This document shows, piece by piece, positions 7,312 to 15,118 of a stretch of 27,898 nt of DNA. How positions within the stretch are numbered: the stretch's first letter is position 1; the number at the start of each line of letters is the position of its first letter. A program made the position numbers and the translations under genes. Origin of the DNA: Flavobacteriales bacterium UBA979 (lineage in GTDB: Bacteria > Bacteroidota > Bacteroidia > Flavobacteriales_D > Sanyastnellaceae); contig DBBR01000030.1 of assembly GCA_002292325.1 (NCBI GenBank), positions 11,197 through 39,094 of the forward strand. The letters run 5' to 3'. The notes under the pieces were generated by a model. The model was not told where the DNA came from. It did not search any database and saw only the letters and a list, made by a program, of their open reading frames with translations.

Positions 7312-7775
7312 AACGTGCTGTTTTCCCCGGTTCCTTTGATCCCATCACCCGAGGACACCTCAACATTCTTCGTCGGTCGCTGCCGCTATTCGATGAGGTC
7401 ATTCTCGGAGTTGGAGTTAATTCTTCCAAGCATTCCATGTTTTCACTTGATGAAAGGATTGAATGGTTGACGTCCGTTTGCCAAGAGTTTCCGTCTGTTC
7501 GGGTGGAATCTTTTCAAGGGTTAACAGCAGATTTCTGTAAGTCGCAAGGTGCTCAATGGTTGATCCGTGGGGTGCGCAACGGAGGAGATTTTGAATACGA
7601 ACGTACGATTGCACAAATGACCAAGGTGCTTCATCCTTCACTTGAAACGGTGATTTTATTTACCGACCCTGAATTCGCCCACATCCATTCAAATGTGGTT
7701 CGCGAAATCCTTAAGAATGGGGGAGATGCTTCCGCTTTTGTACCAGAAGGATTAGAATTGACATCACCAAAGTAA
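7308..7775 (+). CDS. coaD: Pantetheine-phosphate adenylyltransferase
   Basis: CoaD joins 4'-phosphopantetheine and ATP to give dephospho-CoA, the fourth step of coenzyme A synthesis. The 155-residue protein has the nucleotidyltransferase signature GSFDPITRGHLNIL (the (T/H)xGH motif is TRGH at 14-17), the family motif QWLIRGVRNGGDFEYE near residue 80, and the C-terminal ATP-site helix as IHSNVVREIL. The usual form of the last motif is ISS(S/T)xVRE; here it reads IHSNVVRE. Length is normal. It overlaps rsmD by ATGA and is followed after a single base by the next gene. Confidence 0.95.
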   Translation: MKRAVFPGSFDPITRGHLNILRRSLPLFDEVILGVGVNSSKHSMFSLDERIEWLTSVCQEFPSVRVESFQGLTADFCKSQGAQWLIRGVRNGGDFEYERTIAQMTKVLHPSLETVILFTDPEFAHIHSNVVREILKNGGDASAFVPEGLELTSPK

Positions 7776-7776
7776 T

Positions 7777-9189
7777 ATGCTGCGTAGCCTGCTCGCTCTT
7801 GTATTGTTTGGAGTTACACCGATGTTTTCGCAGGAGACCGTGGTTTCTGGCCGGTTGATTGAAATGGATGTCACGCCCAGCATTATTCACGTTAAGAAAG
7901 TCCTTTATCCTGCATTGCCTGTGGCAGAATGGGCCCCGGAGATTTTGGTTGCTGAAAATGGTTCCTTTCATTGGAGTGTGGGAAAGTTGGAAACACCCAC
8001 CTTATTTGAATTGCTCTCGCCTCCGTGGTCATGGATGGTTTTGGTTCGTCCCGATGAACAGGCCGTGTTGGAAATCCGTCCTGGCCGCCAGGTCGCGTCT
8101 CGGTTACTGGGAAGTCCGGGTTTGACCCGATGGGCTGGCGCGCACCCCAGCACCCGAATGGACTCGCTGATGGCATTTCAAAATCAGGTCAACAATCAAA
8201 TTGCGGAGAGCCTGGTGCTTCGAATCTCTGGCATGGCAATGAAGGGACGTGATAGCTTATTGGATCTGAGTGATCGATTGGAACATCGGTTTGATTCCAT
8301 TTGGAATGTCATGGAGACAGAGGCTTCGGGCTCGGTTGAAAGACAATTGTTGTGGCAGATCAGAATGACGGGTGCCCTGAACAATGGAAAAGGGCAAGCA
8401 GCAATGGACTCGCTTTGGCAACAAAGTGCGCTGGAATTAAAAGGAGCTGATGCGATGGAATGGCTTGAATCTCCGGGTAAATTCTCCTGCTGGCGTCTCG
8501 TACATGGAGGGTGGTGGCGGGATGCGCTCGTGGATTGGGACAAGATCAATGAAGCCGTGTTTTTAGCCGATAGAGATTCTTTGTCCGCTGCGATGGGGCC
8601 GCTTTGGAAAGCTGCGCCATGGTCTGAAGTAGCCACTGCATGGCTGGACAAAGCGATCGTCTCGCCGAGTCCATTGACGGAATTGGTCTGGAATACATTC
8701 CGATTCCCAAAGGCATTTTTAAGCGTTTATGAACGCCTTGCGGAACAACGAGCCATTGGTCAATCAGGTGCATGGGTGGGGACCATTCCATGGACGTTGC
8801 CCAATGAGGAGTTGAGCTCAATTCAAGATGATTGCAGGCAACCTTGGAAGGTAATCTTGGCTTTAAAAAGCGGATCAGGATTAGCGAGAAGAGAGCGAGA
8901 AATGTTCAATCAGGTGGCGGAAAAATTGGATCGCCGGGACATCTGCTGGGTCGTACTTTCCTTGGATGAAAATCAAGGGTTGTGGCGAGAAACCTTGTCG
9001 GCGCGTCGCACGCTGGATGAAACCATCGGGTGGGTGGGGAATTCTCCGCAAATAATGGAAAAGTTGGGGCTATCTGTCATTCCACAAATTGTGGTGCTCG
9101 ATCAGGACGATCGCATCGTCTCTGATGATACGCCATTGCCGAGTCAGGGATTGCATGCTCATTTGTTGAAGCTGCTTCCCGAGAGGTAA
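7777..9189 (+). CDS. Exported thioredoxin-like protein lacking the CxxC motif
   Basis: The 470-residue protein has an N-terminal signal peptide (about 1-19: MLRSLLALVLFGVTPMFSQ). The middle is rich in Trp, Leu and Ser and has no motif I recognise; its start (VVSGRLIEMD, then a Phe/Trp-rich beta region) resembles the DUF4369-like N-terminal part of Bacteroidota TlpA/AhpC proteins. The last about 115 residues look like a thioredoxin fold: a strand WKVILALKSGSG where the redox motif should follow, a long helix, ICWVVLSLDEN, and the cis-proline region LSVIPQIVVLDQDDRIV followed by a final helix. Neither CxxC nor a single Cys is present at the active-site position, so thiol oxidoreduction is unlikely. 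It is last in the 5107-9189 operon, one base after coaD. It is probably periplasmic; its role is unknown. Confidence 0.6.
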   Translation: MLRSLLALVLFGVTPMFSQETVVSGRLIEMDVTPSIIHVKKVLYPALPVAEWAPEILVAENGSFHWSVGKLETPTLFELLSPPWSWMVLVRPDEQAVLEIRPGRQVASRLLGSPGLTRWAGAHPSTRMDSLMAFQNQVNNQIAESLVLRISGMAMKGRDSLLDLSDRLEHRFDSIWNVMETEASGSVERQLLWQIRMTGALNNGKGQAAMDSLWQQSALELKGADAMEWLESPGKFSCWRLVHGGWWRDALVDWDKINEAVFLADRDSLSAAMGPLWKAAPWSEVATAWLDKAIVSPSPLTELVWNTFRFPKAFLSVYERLAEQRAIGQSGAWVGTIPWTLPNEELSSIQDDCRQPWKVILALKSGSGLARREREMFNQVAEKLDRRDICWVVLSLDENQGLWRETLSARRTLDETIGWVGNSPQIMEKLGLSVIPQIVVLDQDDRIVSDDTPLPSQGLHAHLLKLLPER

Positions 9190-9198
9190 CGAAGGCTT

Positions 9199-9813
9199 TT
9201 AGGCTTCTGGGGGTTCAATTCGTTCCATCAATGCAAGAATGCTTGGGTAGGCATTTGCTCGGATAACAGAGGCAAAAGGCGGTTTTTCCCAGTGTACACC
9301 GGTAATGCCTTCGATGGCTTGCGGTGTGCCTTTTGTCGCCCCTCCCGCATGTTCTGCATGAAACCAAAAAGTGGTTTTAAGAACAGGTGTTCCGGCGTCG
9401 TCATAGGTGTGATACGTTTTTCCCAAATCGTGTTTCAAGCGCAATTGTCCAATACCCGTTTCTTCTTGGACTTCTCTCACTGCGGCCTCTTCGATGCTCT
9501 CGCCGGATTCAACTTTTCCTTTGGCCAAGTCCCACTTGCCATTCCGTTCAATCCACAAATAGGCTCCTTCGTTGTTTTTTACCACACAACCGGCTGCCAA
9601 GATCTCCTTGTACCCGTAGCAAAACTGCATCCAAAGCCGTTCGGGGTCCTCGCTCAATAGCACAACAGATTGAATGTCTGGGTTTTGGCGGATGAGGTTG
9701 GGAAGGCCATTCAAACTGGATTTTTCAGGTTCCCGGATGATCAGTGCGTTGTTGCTTGTCGGGGGATTTTCTTGAAAGATTACCGGCCGATTCATTATAT
9801 AAACTTCATACAT
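9199..9813 (-). CDS. NUDIX hydrolase
   Basis: From ATG 9813 the protein has 204 residues (MYEVYIMNRPVIF; an upstream GTG at 9819 is possible but adds only two residues). The NUDIX box is intact: GKVESGESIEEAAVREVQEETG (99-120) fits Gx5Ex7REUxEExGU, with the metal-binding glutamates in REVQEE. The core is preceded by AAGCVVKNNEGAYLWIERNGKWDLAKGK. An extra N-terminal domain of about 70 residues is typical of a Bacteroidota NUDIX family found beside pyrE. NUDIX enzymes cleave nucleoside diphosphates linked to another group; the substrate is not evident here. The pairing with pyrE is conserved in the phylum, and the two genes start divergently with only 7 nt between them. Confidence 0.9.
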   Translation of the reverse strand: MYEVYIMNRPVIFQENPPTSNNALIIREPEKSSLNGLPNLIRQNPDIQSVVLLSEDPERLWMQFCYGYKEILAAGCVVKNNEGAYLWIERNGKWDLAKGKVESGESIEEAAVREVQEETGIGQLRLKHDLGKTYHTYDDAGTPVLKTTFWFHAEHAGGATKGTPQAIEGITGVHWEKPPFASVIRANAYPSILALMERIEPPEA

Positions 9814-9816
9814 TCG
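9809..9816 (+). promoter_or_regulatory. -7 promoter box of pyrE, overlapping the NUDIX start
   Basis: TACATTCG (TAnnTTTG with one T to C change) ends 4 nt before the pyrE ATG at 9821. The box overlaps the NUDIX start codon on the other strand (9811-9813), so initiation of the two genes is physically linked. Confidence 0.45.
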
Positions 9817-9820
9817 CACT

Positions 9821-10492
9821 ATGATTTTGTCCGTTGAAAGTAGGCGAAAAGTTGCGGAATTCCTTTTGAGAATTAAGGCAATTCAATTGCGTCCGAATGA
9901 CCCCTTTATTTGGGCCAGTGGCCGAAAGTCTCCTATTTATTGTGATAACCGAAAAGCGCTGAGTCATCCAACGGTTCGAACATTTGTTCGTCAGTTGGCC
10001 GTGGAAGCGATTGAGAATCAATACGGAAAGGTCGATGCCATTGCGGGAGTGGCGACGGGTGGAATTGCTCTTGGCGCCTTGGTAGCCCAGGAACTTGGTC
10101 TGCCCTTTATTTACGTGCGGTCGAAGGCAAAGGACCATGGCATGGGAAATGCCATCGAAGGTGACTTGACGGTGCTTTCCAATGTGGTCGTGATAGAGGA
10201 TTTGATTTCAACAGGACAAAGCAGCTTGAAAGCTGTGGATGCCCTGCGAGATGCGGGAATCGAAGTCAAGGGACTCATCGCTATTTTCACCTATGGTTTT
10301 GAAGTGTCCAATTCGGCATTTCAGGCTGCGAACTGCCCTTGGCTGACGCTCACAGATTATCCGACCATGCTAGACCAGGCATTGCAGGAGGGTTATCTGA
10401 ATGGCTCGCAACGTATGATGTTGGATGATTGGAATCGGGATCCGAAAGGTTGGAGTGAGGCGTTTGACCAAAGTCAAGAAGCCAAGAAATGA
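9821..10492 (+). CDS. pyrE: Orotate phosphoribosyltransferase
   Basis: PyrE joins orotate and PRPP to form orotidine 5'-monophosphate in de novo pyrimidine synthesis. The 223-residue protein carries FIWASGRKSPIYCDNR (about 29-44), GVATGGIALGALVA (76-89), the flexible catalytic loop RSKAKDHGMGN (100-110) and the PRPP-binding motif VVVIEDLISTGQS (123-135). All key features are as expected. The ATG at 9821 is favoured by the promoter box 4 nt upstream. Its stop overlaps the start of the SRPBCC gene (ATGA), so the two are likely translated together. Confidence 0.96.
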   Translation: MILSVESRRKVAEFLLRIKAIQLRPNDPFIWASGRKSPIYCDNRKALSHPTVRTFVRQLAVEAIENQYGKVDAIAGVATGGIALGALVAQELGLPFIYVRSKAKDHGMGNAIEGDLTVLSNVVVIEDLISTGQSSLKAVDALRDAGIEVKGLIAIFTYGFEVSNSAFQAANCPWLTLTDYPTMLDQALQEGYLNGSQRMMLDDWNRDPKGWSEAFDQSQEAKK

Positions 10493-10917
10493 TCATAGAA
10501 AGTCCAGTTATACGTGTTGGCCGGTCTCCAGAATTTCTTTGCGACCACTTGAATGATCCTGCCAACCTCGAGCCATTGTTGCCGGAGGAATATGTTCAAG
10601 CGTTTACATCGGAGGGCGACCAATGTTCTTTCAAGGTGGCTGGAGGTTTTTCGGTCATCATCAAGCGATTGGAAGGCCCCTCATCTCATCATGTGCATTA
10701 CGTTTCTCAAAAAGGAACGCCCATTCGTTTTAAACTTGATATCGAAATCGAAGCGGACCAAGCGGATTCCGAATCTGCGACGAGCACCCTGCAGGTGCGA
10801 TGCGATGCTGAGTTGAATCCATTCATGAAAATGATGGCAGAAAAACCGTTGCAATCGATTTTTAGCGGCATGGCCGAAGCAGTACAAAAGGCATTTCCGG
10901 TTGACGAATCCGTCTGA
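10489..10917 (+). CDS. SRPBCC (START-like) domain protein
   Basis: The 142-residue protein shows the usual pattern of a small helix-grip fold: MIIESPVIRVGRSPEFLCDHLNDPANLEPLLP (strand, then helices), repeated beta strands, and a long C-terminal helix (PLQSIFSGMAEAVQKAFP). Such proteins bind hydrophobic ligands or act as lyases/cyclases; no catalytic residues can be named. The gene overlaps pyrE by 4 nt, an association common in Bacteroidota, but I know of no established link to pyrimidine synthesis. It converges on birA with a 15-nt gap that contains the short palindrome GATTGCAATC (10920-10929). Confidence 0.78.
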   Translation: MIIESPVIRVGRSPEFLCDHLNDPANLEPLLPEEYVQAFTSEGDQCSFKVAGGFSVIIKRLEGPSSHHVHYVSQKGTPIRFKLDIEIEADQADSESATSTLQVRCDAELNPFMKMMAEKPLQSIFSGMAEAVQKAFPVDESV

Positions 10918-10932
10918 CTGATTGCAATCGAG

Positions 10933-11742
10933 TTAGGCCGAAGCGTCCGAATCCAATCCGTCCCAGCGAAGTTGGTTCGATTGGGCAACCGAAAGGTCCC
11001 GGGCTTTCGAAGTTTCGTTCATCCGCCATTGCATGAGCAAGTTTCCTTGAAGGTCCACGGAGTGAATCTTTCCCCATCCTGGTTCAGCCTGCAGGGTGAA
11101 TGGAAGCCAATGGTTCGTTCCAATTAGAGCTTGTTGATATGCCGACTCTATCTGACGTCCATCTTTTTCGAGGATCTGCAACTGATGCATCACGGTTTCA
11201 TGCAGTTCGATTGCAAGGGTTGAAATGTCCCAAGATTTTTTGGTCTCTGACCGAAGCGATGTTCGACCAGATTCTGAGGAGCGGTCGGAATTGACATTCA
11301 TTCCTACACCGATAACGCTGCCATCCCAACGCTCACCCTTCCAGGCATTTTCAATGAGCATTCCAGCACATTTTTGCCATGCCATTCGGCCTGCATCTCG
11401 GCGAATTAAGATGTCATTGGGCCATTTGATTCCAGTCAATTCCGAACCCGGAAGTGCGGAGTCCACAAGGGACCAGATGGCAACTGCAACGGCTTTGTTG
11501 AACAAAATCGGTTCAGGAATTTTTGAGCCTCTATGCTGTTCGAGAGGCCACTTGATGGCCATTGACCATGCGAGGTCCAGCCCAGGCCGTTGATCCCACG
11601 CTCGGCCGCGTTGCCCTCGGCCGCCTGTCTGGTCGTCGGTGGTCACCACATTAACACTGCCGGGTTCGGCTTGTTTAAGCCACTCACTCGCGATGTCATT
11701 CGAGCTGGTGGTTTGTTTGAAGTGATTGAAAAATACCTTCAT
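10933..11742 (-). CDS. birA: Biotin--[acetyl-CoA-carboxylase] ligase
   Basis: This enzyme adenylates biotin and attaches it to the lysine of biotin carboxyl carrier protein. The 269-residue product, starting at ATG 11742 (MKVFFNHFKQTTSSND), has the biotinyl-AMP loop as GGRGQRGR (family GRGRRG), TGIKWPNDILI (the KWPND biotin-site motif) and KCAGMLIEN (normally KxGGILIE). The C-terminal small domain follows. There is no N-terminal helix-turn-helix, so this is a monofunctional (non-repressor) ligase. The frame is open to 11799, but the extra 19 residues do not look like the family. It diverges from rsfS, separated by 100 nt. Confidence 0.9.
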   Translation of the reverse strand: MKVFFNHFKQTTSSNDIASEWLKQAEPGSVNVVTTDDQTGGRGQRGRAWDQRPGLDLAWSMAIKWPLEQHRGSKIPEPILFNKAVAVAIWSLVDSALPGSELTGIKWPNDILIRRDAGRMAWQKCAGMLIENAWKGERWDGSVIGVGMNVNSDRSSESGRTSLRSETKKSWDISTLAIELHETVMHQLQILEKDGRQIESAYQQALIGTNHWLPFTLQAEPGWGKIHSVDLQGNLLMQWRMNETSKARDLSVAQSNQLRWDGLDSDASA

Positions 11743-11820
11743 CGTTGCCCGTGAAAATAGGGTAGAAAGTTGGCATGTTTTCGCATTCGACGCCGTCACT
11801 TTACGAGGTAATCACCGTAT

Positions 11821-11839
11821 CTTTCGGGCTGAACGAAAG
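11821..11839 (+). repeat. Perfect inverted repeat immediately before rsfS
   Basis: CTTTCG (11821-11826) and CGAAAG (11834-11839) form a perfect 6-bp stem with a 7-nt loop and end 3 nt before the rsfS ATG at 11843. The left arm overlaps a weak -7-like box TATCTTTC (11818-11825). It may be an operator or an mRNA hairpin, or chance. Confidence 0.35.
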
Positions 11840-11842
11840 TGA

Positions 11843-12214
11843 ATGAATAGCCCATCATCGTTACACGATACGCCATTACTCGGAGCCGTTATCAACGGCT
11901 TGCAGGAGGTAAAAGGCAAGCAAATAACCATTTTGGACCTTCGTCAGATTCCGCATGCTGTTGCTGGGTGGTTCGTCGTAGCCCATGGAACGAGCCGAAC
12001 GCAGGTTGAGGCGTTGGCCGAGTCCGTGGAAAAACTAACAGCAGAGGAGGCAAACGAAAAGCCTTGGGGCAAACAAGGCCTTCGAAATGGAGAATGGGCT
12101 ATTTTGGATTACAGTGACATTGTCGTTCACGTGTTCCATGAAGAAGCACGAAGTCGTTATGCTTTAGAGGAATTATGGGGCGATGCGAACATTAGCACCC
12201 TCGCAGAAGTTTGA
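11843..12214 (+). CDS. rsfS: Ribosome silencing factor RsfS
   Basis: RsfS (RsfS/YbeB/Iojap) binds L14 of the large ribosomal subunit and blocks 30S joining when nutrients are scarce. The 123-residue protein matches the family throughout: a helical N terminus, ITILDLRQIPHAVAGWFVVAHGTSRTQVEALAESVE, then KPWGKQGLRNGEWAILDYSDIVVHVFHEEARSRYALEELW, where WxxLDYxDxVVHxFxxxxRxxYxLExLW is diagnostic. It is the first gene of the rsfS-ftsH-DUF2007-cdsA-psd operon, the order usual in Bacteroidota. Confidence 0.95.
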   Translation: MNSPSSLHDTPLLGAVINGLQEVKGKQITILDLRQIPHAVAGWFVVAHGTSRTQVEALAESVEKLTAEEANEKPWGKQGLRNGEWAILDYSDIVVHVFHEEARSRYALEELWGDANISTLAEV

Positions 12215-12222
12215 ATACATCA

Positions 12223-14250
12223 ATGGAAGACAAGCAGAATCAGCCTCCGGGCAACAAAGGAGACGGGAAACCGTCGATGAACTTTTATTGGATTTATGCC
12301 ATTATAGGTGTCCTGCTTCTCGGGATGTTGATGATGAATAGCAGCCAAGATGGCCGAGAAATTCAATGGTCTGAATTTAAATCTTACATCGAGGGCGGAA
12401 AGATCAAGCGGTTGGTTTTTGATGGTCAACGAGCGAGCGTTTACCTCAAGGATTCAGCGCGTGAATCCATGCGGGATGACTCAGAGGAACCCGGGCTGTT
12501 GAAGTCCGTTTATCAAGGAGCAGACTATTGGTTAAATGTGCCTGCAGGAGATGCCTACTTGCAAGACCTGAAGACGCTTTCGGAGTCCAATGACTTCGAT
12601 TATGTGTATGAGCCGGTGAACGAGTGGGGTCAGCAAATGTTCACCTACGTGATCTTTTTTGCATTGATGATCGGGGTGTGGGTCTTGATCATGAGGCGTT
12701 TGGGTGGCGGTGGTGCCGGAAGCGGACAGATTTTCAATATTGGAAAGTCGAAAGCGCAGTTGTTCGAAAAAGGGAAAGGCACGGATGCGAATTTTGAAGA
12801 CGTCGCTGGGCTGGATGGAGCAAAGGAAGAGCTAGAAGAGATTGTCGAGTTTTTGAAAGCGCCTGAGAAGTACACCAATCTGGGAGCGAAAATCCCCAAA
12901 GGAGCTTTGTTGGTTGGCCCTCCAGGTACCGGTAAGACACTTCTAGCGAAAGCAGTCGCAGGCGAGGCACAGGTCCCCTTCTTTTCACTTAGCGGATCTG
13001 ATTTCGTTGAAATGTTTGTCGGGGTTGGGGCGTCAAGGGTGAGGGACCTTTTCAAACAAGCCAAGGAGAAGGCACCGGCAATTATTTTCATTGATGAAAT
13101 TGATGCTATTGGGCGCGCCCGAGGCAAGAACGCGAGCATGGGATCGAATGATGAGCGCGAGAATACGTTGAACCAATTGTTGACGGAGATGGATGGGTTT
13201 GGCACGAACAGTGGCGTGATCATTTTGGCAGCGACCAACCGTGCAGACATTCTCGATAAAGCCCTCATGCGAGCGGGTAGATTTGATCGTCAGATCTATG
13301 TAGACATGCCAGATTTGACAGAGCGACGTGCGATTTTCGAAGTTCACTTGCGCCCGATCAAGGTGGACGAGTCCATCGATGTGGAATTCTTGTCAAGGCA
13401 AACTCCAGGTTTTAGCGGCGCTGATATTGCCAATGTTTGCAATGAGGCGGCATTGTTTGCGGCAAGAAAAGGAAGGGAGAAGGTCGTTCACCAAGATTTT
13501 CTCGATGCAGTTGATCGCATTATAGGGGGGCTCGAGAAGCGGACCAAAATTATTTCGGAAGAGGAGAAGCGCACAATTGCGTTTCATGAGGCGGGTCACG
13601 CTGTCGTAAGTTGGTTGGTTGAGTTTGCGTCTCCGCTTGTCAAGGTGAGCATTGTGCCTCGTGGGCAGTCCTTGGGGGCTGCTTGGTATTTGCCTGAAGA
13701 ACGACAAATCACCACTACGGAGCAAATGTTAGATGAGATGTGCGCAGCTTTAGGAGGACGAGCAGCCGAGGATTTGGTGTTCGAAAAAATCTCTACAGGC
13801 GCCCTGAGTGATCTGGAGAAAGTAACGAAACAAGCCTACGCCATGGTTTCGGTATATGGTCTCAATGATCGCATTGGAAACCGCAGCTATTACGATAGTC
13901 AGGGGGACCAAATGTTCACGAAGCCTTATTCTGAAGAGACGTCTCGCATCATTGATGAAGAGGTGGGCAAGCTCATTGAAGGCGCTTATTTACGTGCCAA
14001 AGAGATCCTGCAGAAGAATTCAGATAAGTTGAGCGCACTGGCTGATTCTTTGTTGAAAAATGAGGTCATCTTCCGTGAGGATGTTGAGCGCATATTGGGC
14101 GAACGACCATTTAAGAAGCCAGAACAACCGATAGTGCAAGCGCCAAAGGCGAATGATGTAGTTCCTACGAACAAGACAGAGGAGGTCATTCCCAGCTCAG
14201 ACAAGACTGAATCACCAGCTGCTGAAGAGAATGAAACCCCTTCTGAATGA
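12223..14250 (+). CDS. ftsH: ATP-dependent zinc metalloprotease FtsH
   Basis: FtsH is a membrane-anchored AAA+ protease that degrades damaged membrane proteins and some cytosolic regulators. The product has 675 residues from ATG 12223. An alternative TTG at 12211 would overlap the rsfS stop by 4 nt. Helices lie at about 19-38 and 138-156 and flank the periplasmic domain. Walker A is GPPGTGKT (232-239), Walker B is [11 protein letters not shown], the second region of homology is RAGRFDR, and the zinc motif is HEAGH (455-459), with the third ligand expected in the TGALSDLEK region. The last about 50 residues form a low-complexity Pro/Glu/Lys/Thr tail. The stop overlaps the next gene by ATGA. 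Confidence 0.97.
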   Translation: MEDKQNQPPGNKGDGKPSMNFYWIYAIIGVLLLGMLMMNSSQDGREIQWSEFKSYIEGGKIKRLVFDGQRASVYLKDSARESMRDDSEEPGLLKSVYQGADYWLNVPAGDAYLQDLKTLSESNDFDYVYEPVNEWGQQMFTYVIFFALMIGVWVLIMRRLGGGGAGSGQIFNIGKSKAQLFEKGKGTDANFEDVAGLDGAKEELEEIVEFLKAPEKYTNLGAKIPKGALLVGPPGTGKTLLAKAVAGEAQVPFFSLSGSDFVEMFVGVGASRVRDLFKQAKEKAPAIIFIDEIDAIGRARGKNASMGSNDERENTLNQLLTEMDGFGTNSGVIILAATNRADILDKALMRAGRFDRQIYVDMPDLTERRAIFEVHLRPIKVDESIDVEFLSRQTPGFSGADIANVCNEAALFAARKGREKVVHQDFLDAVDRIIGGLEKRTKIISEEEKRTIAFHEAGHAVVSWLVEFASPLVKVSIVPRGQSLGAAWYLPEERQITTTEQMLDEMCAALGGRAAEDLVFEKISTGALSDLEKVTKQAYAMVSVYGLNDRIGNRSYYDSQGDQMFTKPYSEETSRIIDEEVGKLIEGAYLRAKEILQKNSDKLSALADSLLKNEVIFREDVERILGERPFKKPEQPIVQAPKANDVVPTNKTEEVIPSSDKTESPAAEENETPSE

Positions 14251-14471
14251 ACGGCTGGACTGTCGTATATTCTGACGGGTTCCCTCCTGCCGTGGAGCTG
14301 CGAAGGGCGATGCTCGATGAGCATCAAATCCCGGCCGTTGTCTTGAATAAACGGGACAGCAGTTATCTGTTTGGATTTGTTGAGCTATTGGTGCAAGATG
14401 ATGATGTCGAGCGCGCGAAAACCATCATCCTCGCTCAAGATGCCCCGCAAAACGCAGGGGACCCATCATGA
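14247..14471 (+). CDS. DUF2007 domain protein (putative signal transducing protein)
   Basis: This small protein of 74 residues ([19 protein letters not shown]) has the ferredoxin-like beta-alpha-beta pattern of DUF2007: a first strand, a helix in which residues such as AxxxRAMLDEHQIPAVVLN define the family, then LFGFVELLVQDDDVERAKTII. Members are often called putative signal transducing proteins, but no signal or partner is established. It lies between ftsH and cdsA and overlaps both by ATGA, a position commonly seen in Bacteroidota. Confidence 0.8.
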   Translation: MNGWTVVYSDGFPPAVELRRAMLDEHQIPAVVLNKRDSSYLFGFVELLVQDDDVERAKTIILAQDAPQNAGDPS

Positions 14472-15118
14472 AAGAGACATTCACGAGAATGATCACCGGA
14501 ATCATCTTCGGTGCCATCGTCATAGCAGCAGTTGCGCTTGGACCATGGAGCAATGCGGTGCTATGGATTGTGGTTTCCTCGCTGGCCGTTCGCGAATTCA
14601 TGCAGGGGTCACAAAAGGCATCGCCTTCTGCTGTTTGGGGGTTTTCTGCTTTTGTTGCATTGTGGATGTGCATGGTCCTTGGAATTCCTTGGTGCAATTC
14701 AGGAGCGTATGAACCATCAGCTTTATTGAGTTTAATCTTCATCATTTGGACCAATGATTCGGGTGCATATTTCGTCGGTAAACCCTTCGGTAAGCATAAG
14801 CTGATGCCTCATGTCTCTCCAGGAAAATCATGGGAAGGCCTCTTTGGCGGTGCGGTATTTGCATCTTTGATGGCCTGGTGTCTTTTGGGGGGGGATTTTT
14901 TTTGGATGGGGCTTCTTGTAGCTGTTTTAGCGACAGCAGGAGATCTCATTGAGAGCGCCTGGAAACGCCGGAACGGAATCAAAGATTCAGGTAAATTGAT
15001 GCCGGGCCATGGCGGTGTTTTGGATCGGTTCGATGGCTTTATGCTGACCGGCCCAGTATACCTCGTCCTGCTATCTTTGCTTTCATTCGAATTCACTCTG
15101 AAAACCATTCTTCCATGA
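14468..15118 (+). CDS. cdsA: Phosphatidate cytidylyltransferase (short form)
   Basis: CdsA makes CDP-diacylglycerol from phosphatidic acid and CTP in the inner membrane, the branch point of phospholipid synthesis. The family signature is complete near the C terminus: ATAGDLIESAWKRRNGIKD, then SGKLMPGHGGVLDRFD. The upstream conserved motifs NDSGAYFVGKPFGKH and SPGKSWEG are also present. At 216 residues it is about 50 shorter than usual (about 270): the hydrophobic middle between the N-terminal helices and the NDSGAY motif is abridged, leaving fewer membrane helices. The reading frame shows no break. It overlaps DUF2007 and psd by ATGA at both ends. Confidence 0.93.
   Translation: MKETFTRMITGIIFGAIVIAAVALGPWSNAVLWIVVSSLAVREFMQGSQKASPSAVWGFSAFVALWMCMVLGIPWCNSGAYEPSALLSLIFIIWTNDSGAYFVGKPFGKHKLMPHVSPGKSWEGLFGGAVFASLMAWCLLGGDFFWMGLLVAVLATAGDLIESAWKRRNGIKDSGKLMPGHGGVLDRFDGFMLTGPVYLVLLSLLSFEFTLKTILP

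Noticed and set aside
10918..10932. GATTGCAATC palindrome between the SRPBCC gene and birA as a terminator
   Set aside because: A 10-bp palindrome without loop or T run would not terminate transcription; it is likely chance.
12645..13268. 207-residue minus-strand open frame inside ftsH
   Set aside because: It lies wholly opposite a conserved protease gene, and its Ser/Ala/Pro-rich translation has no family features; it is a codon-bias shadow.
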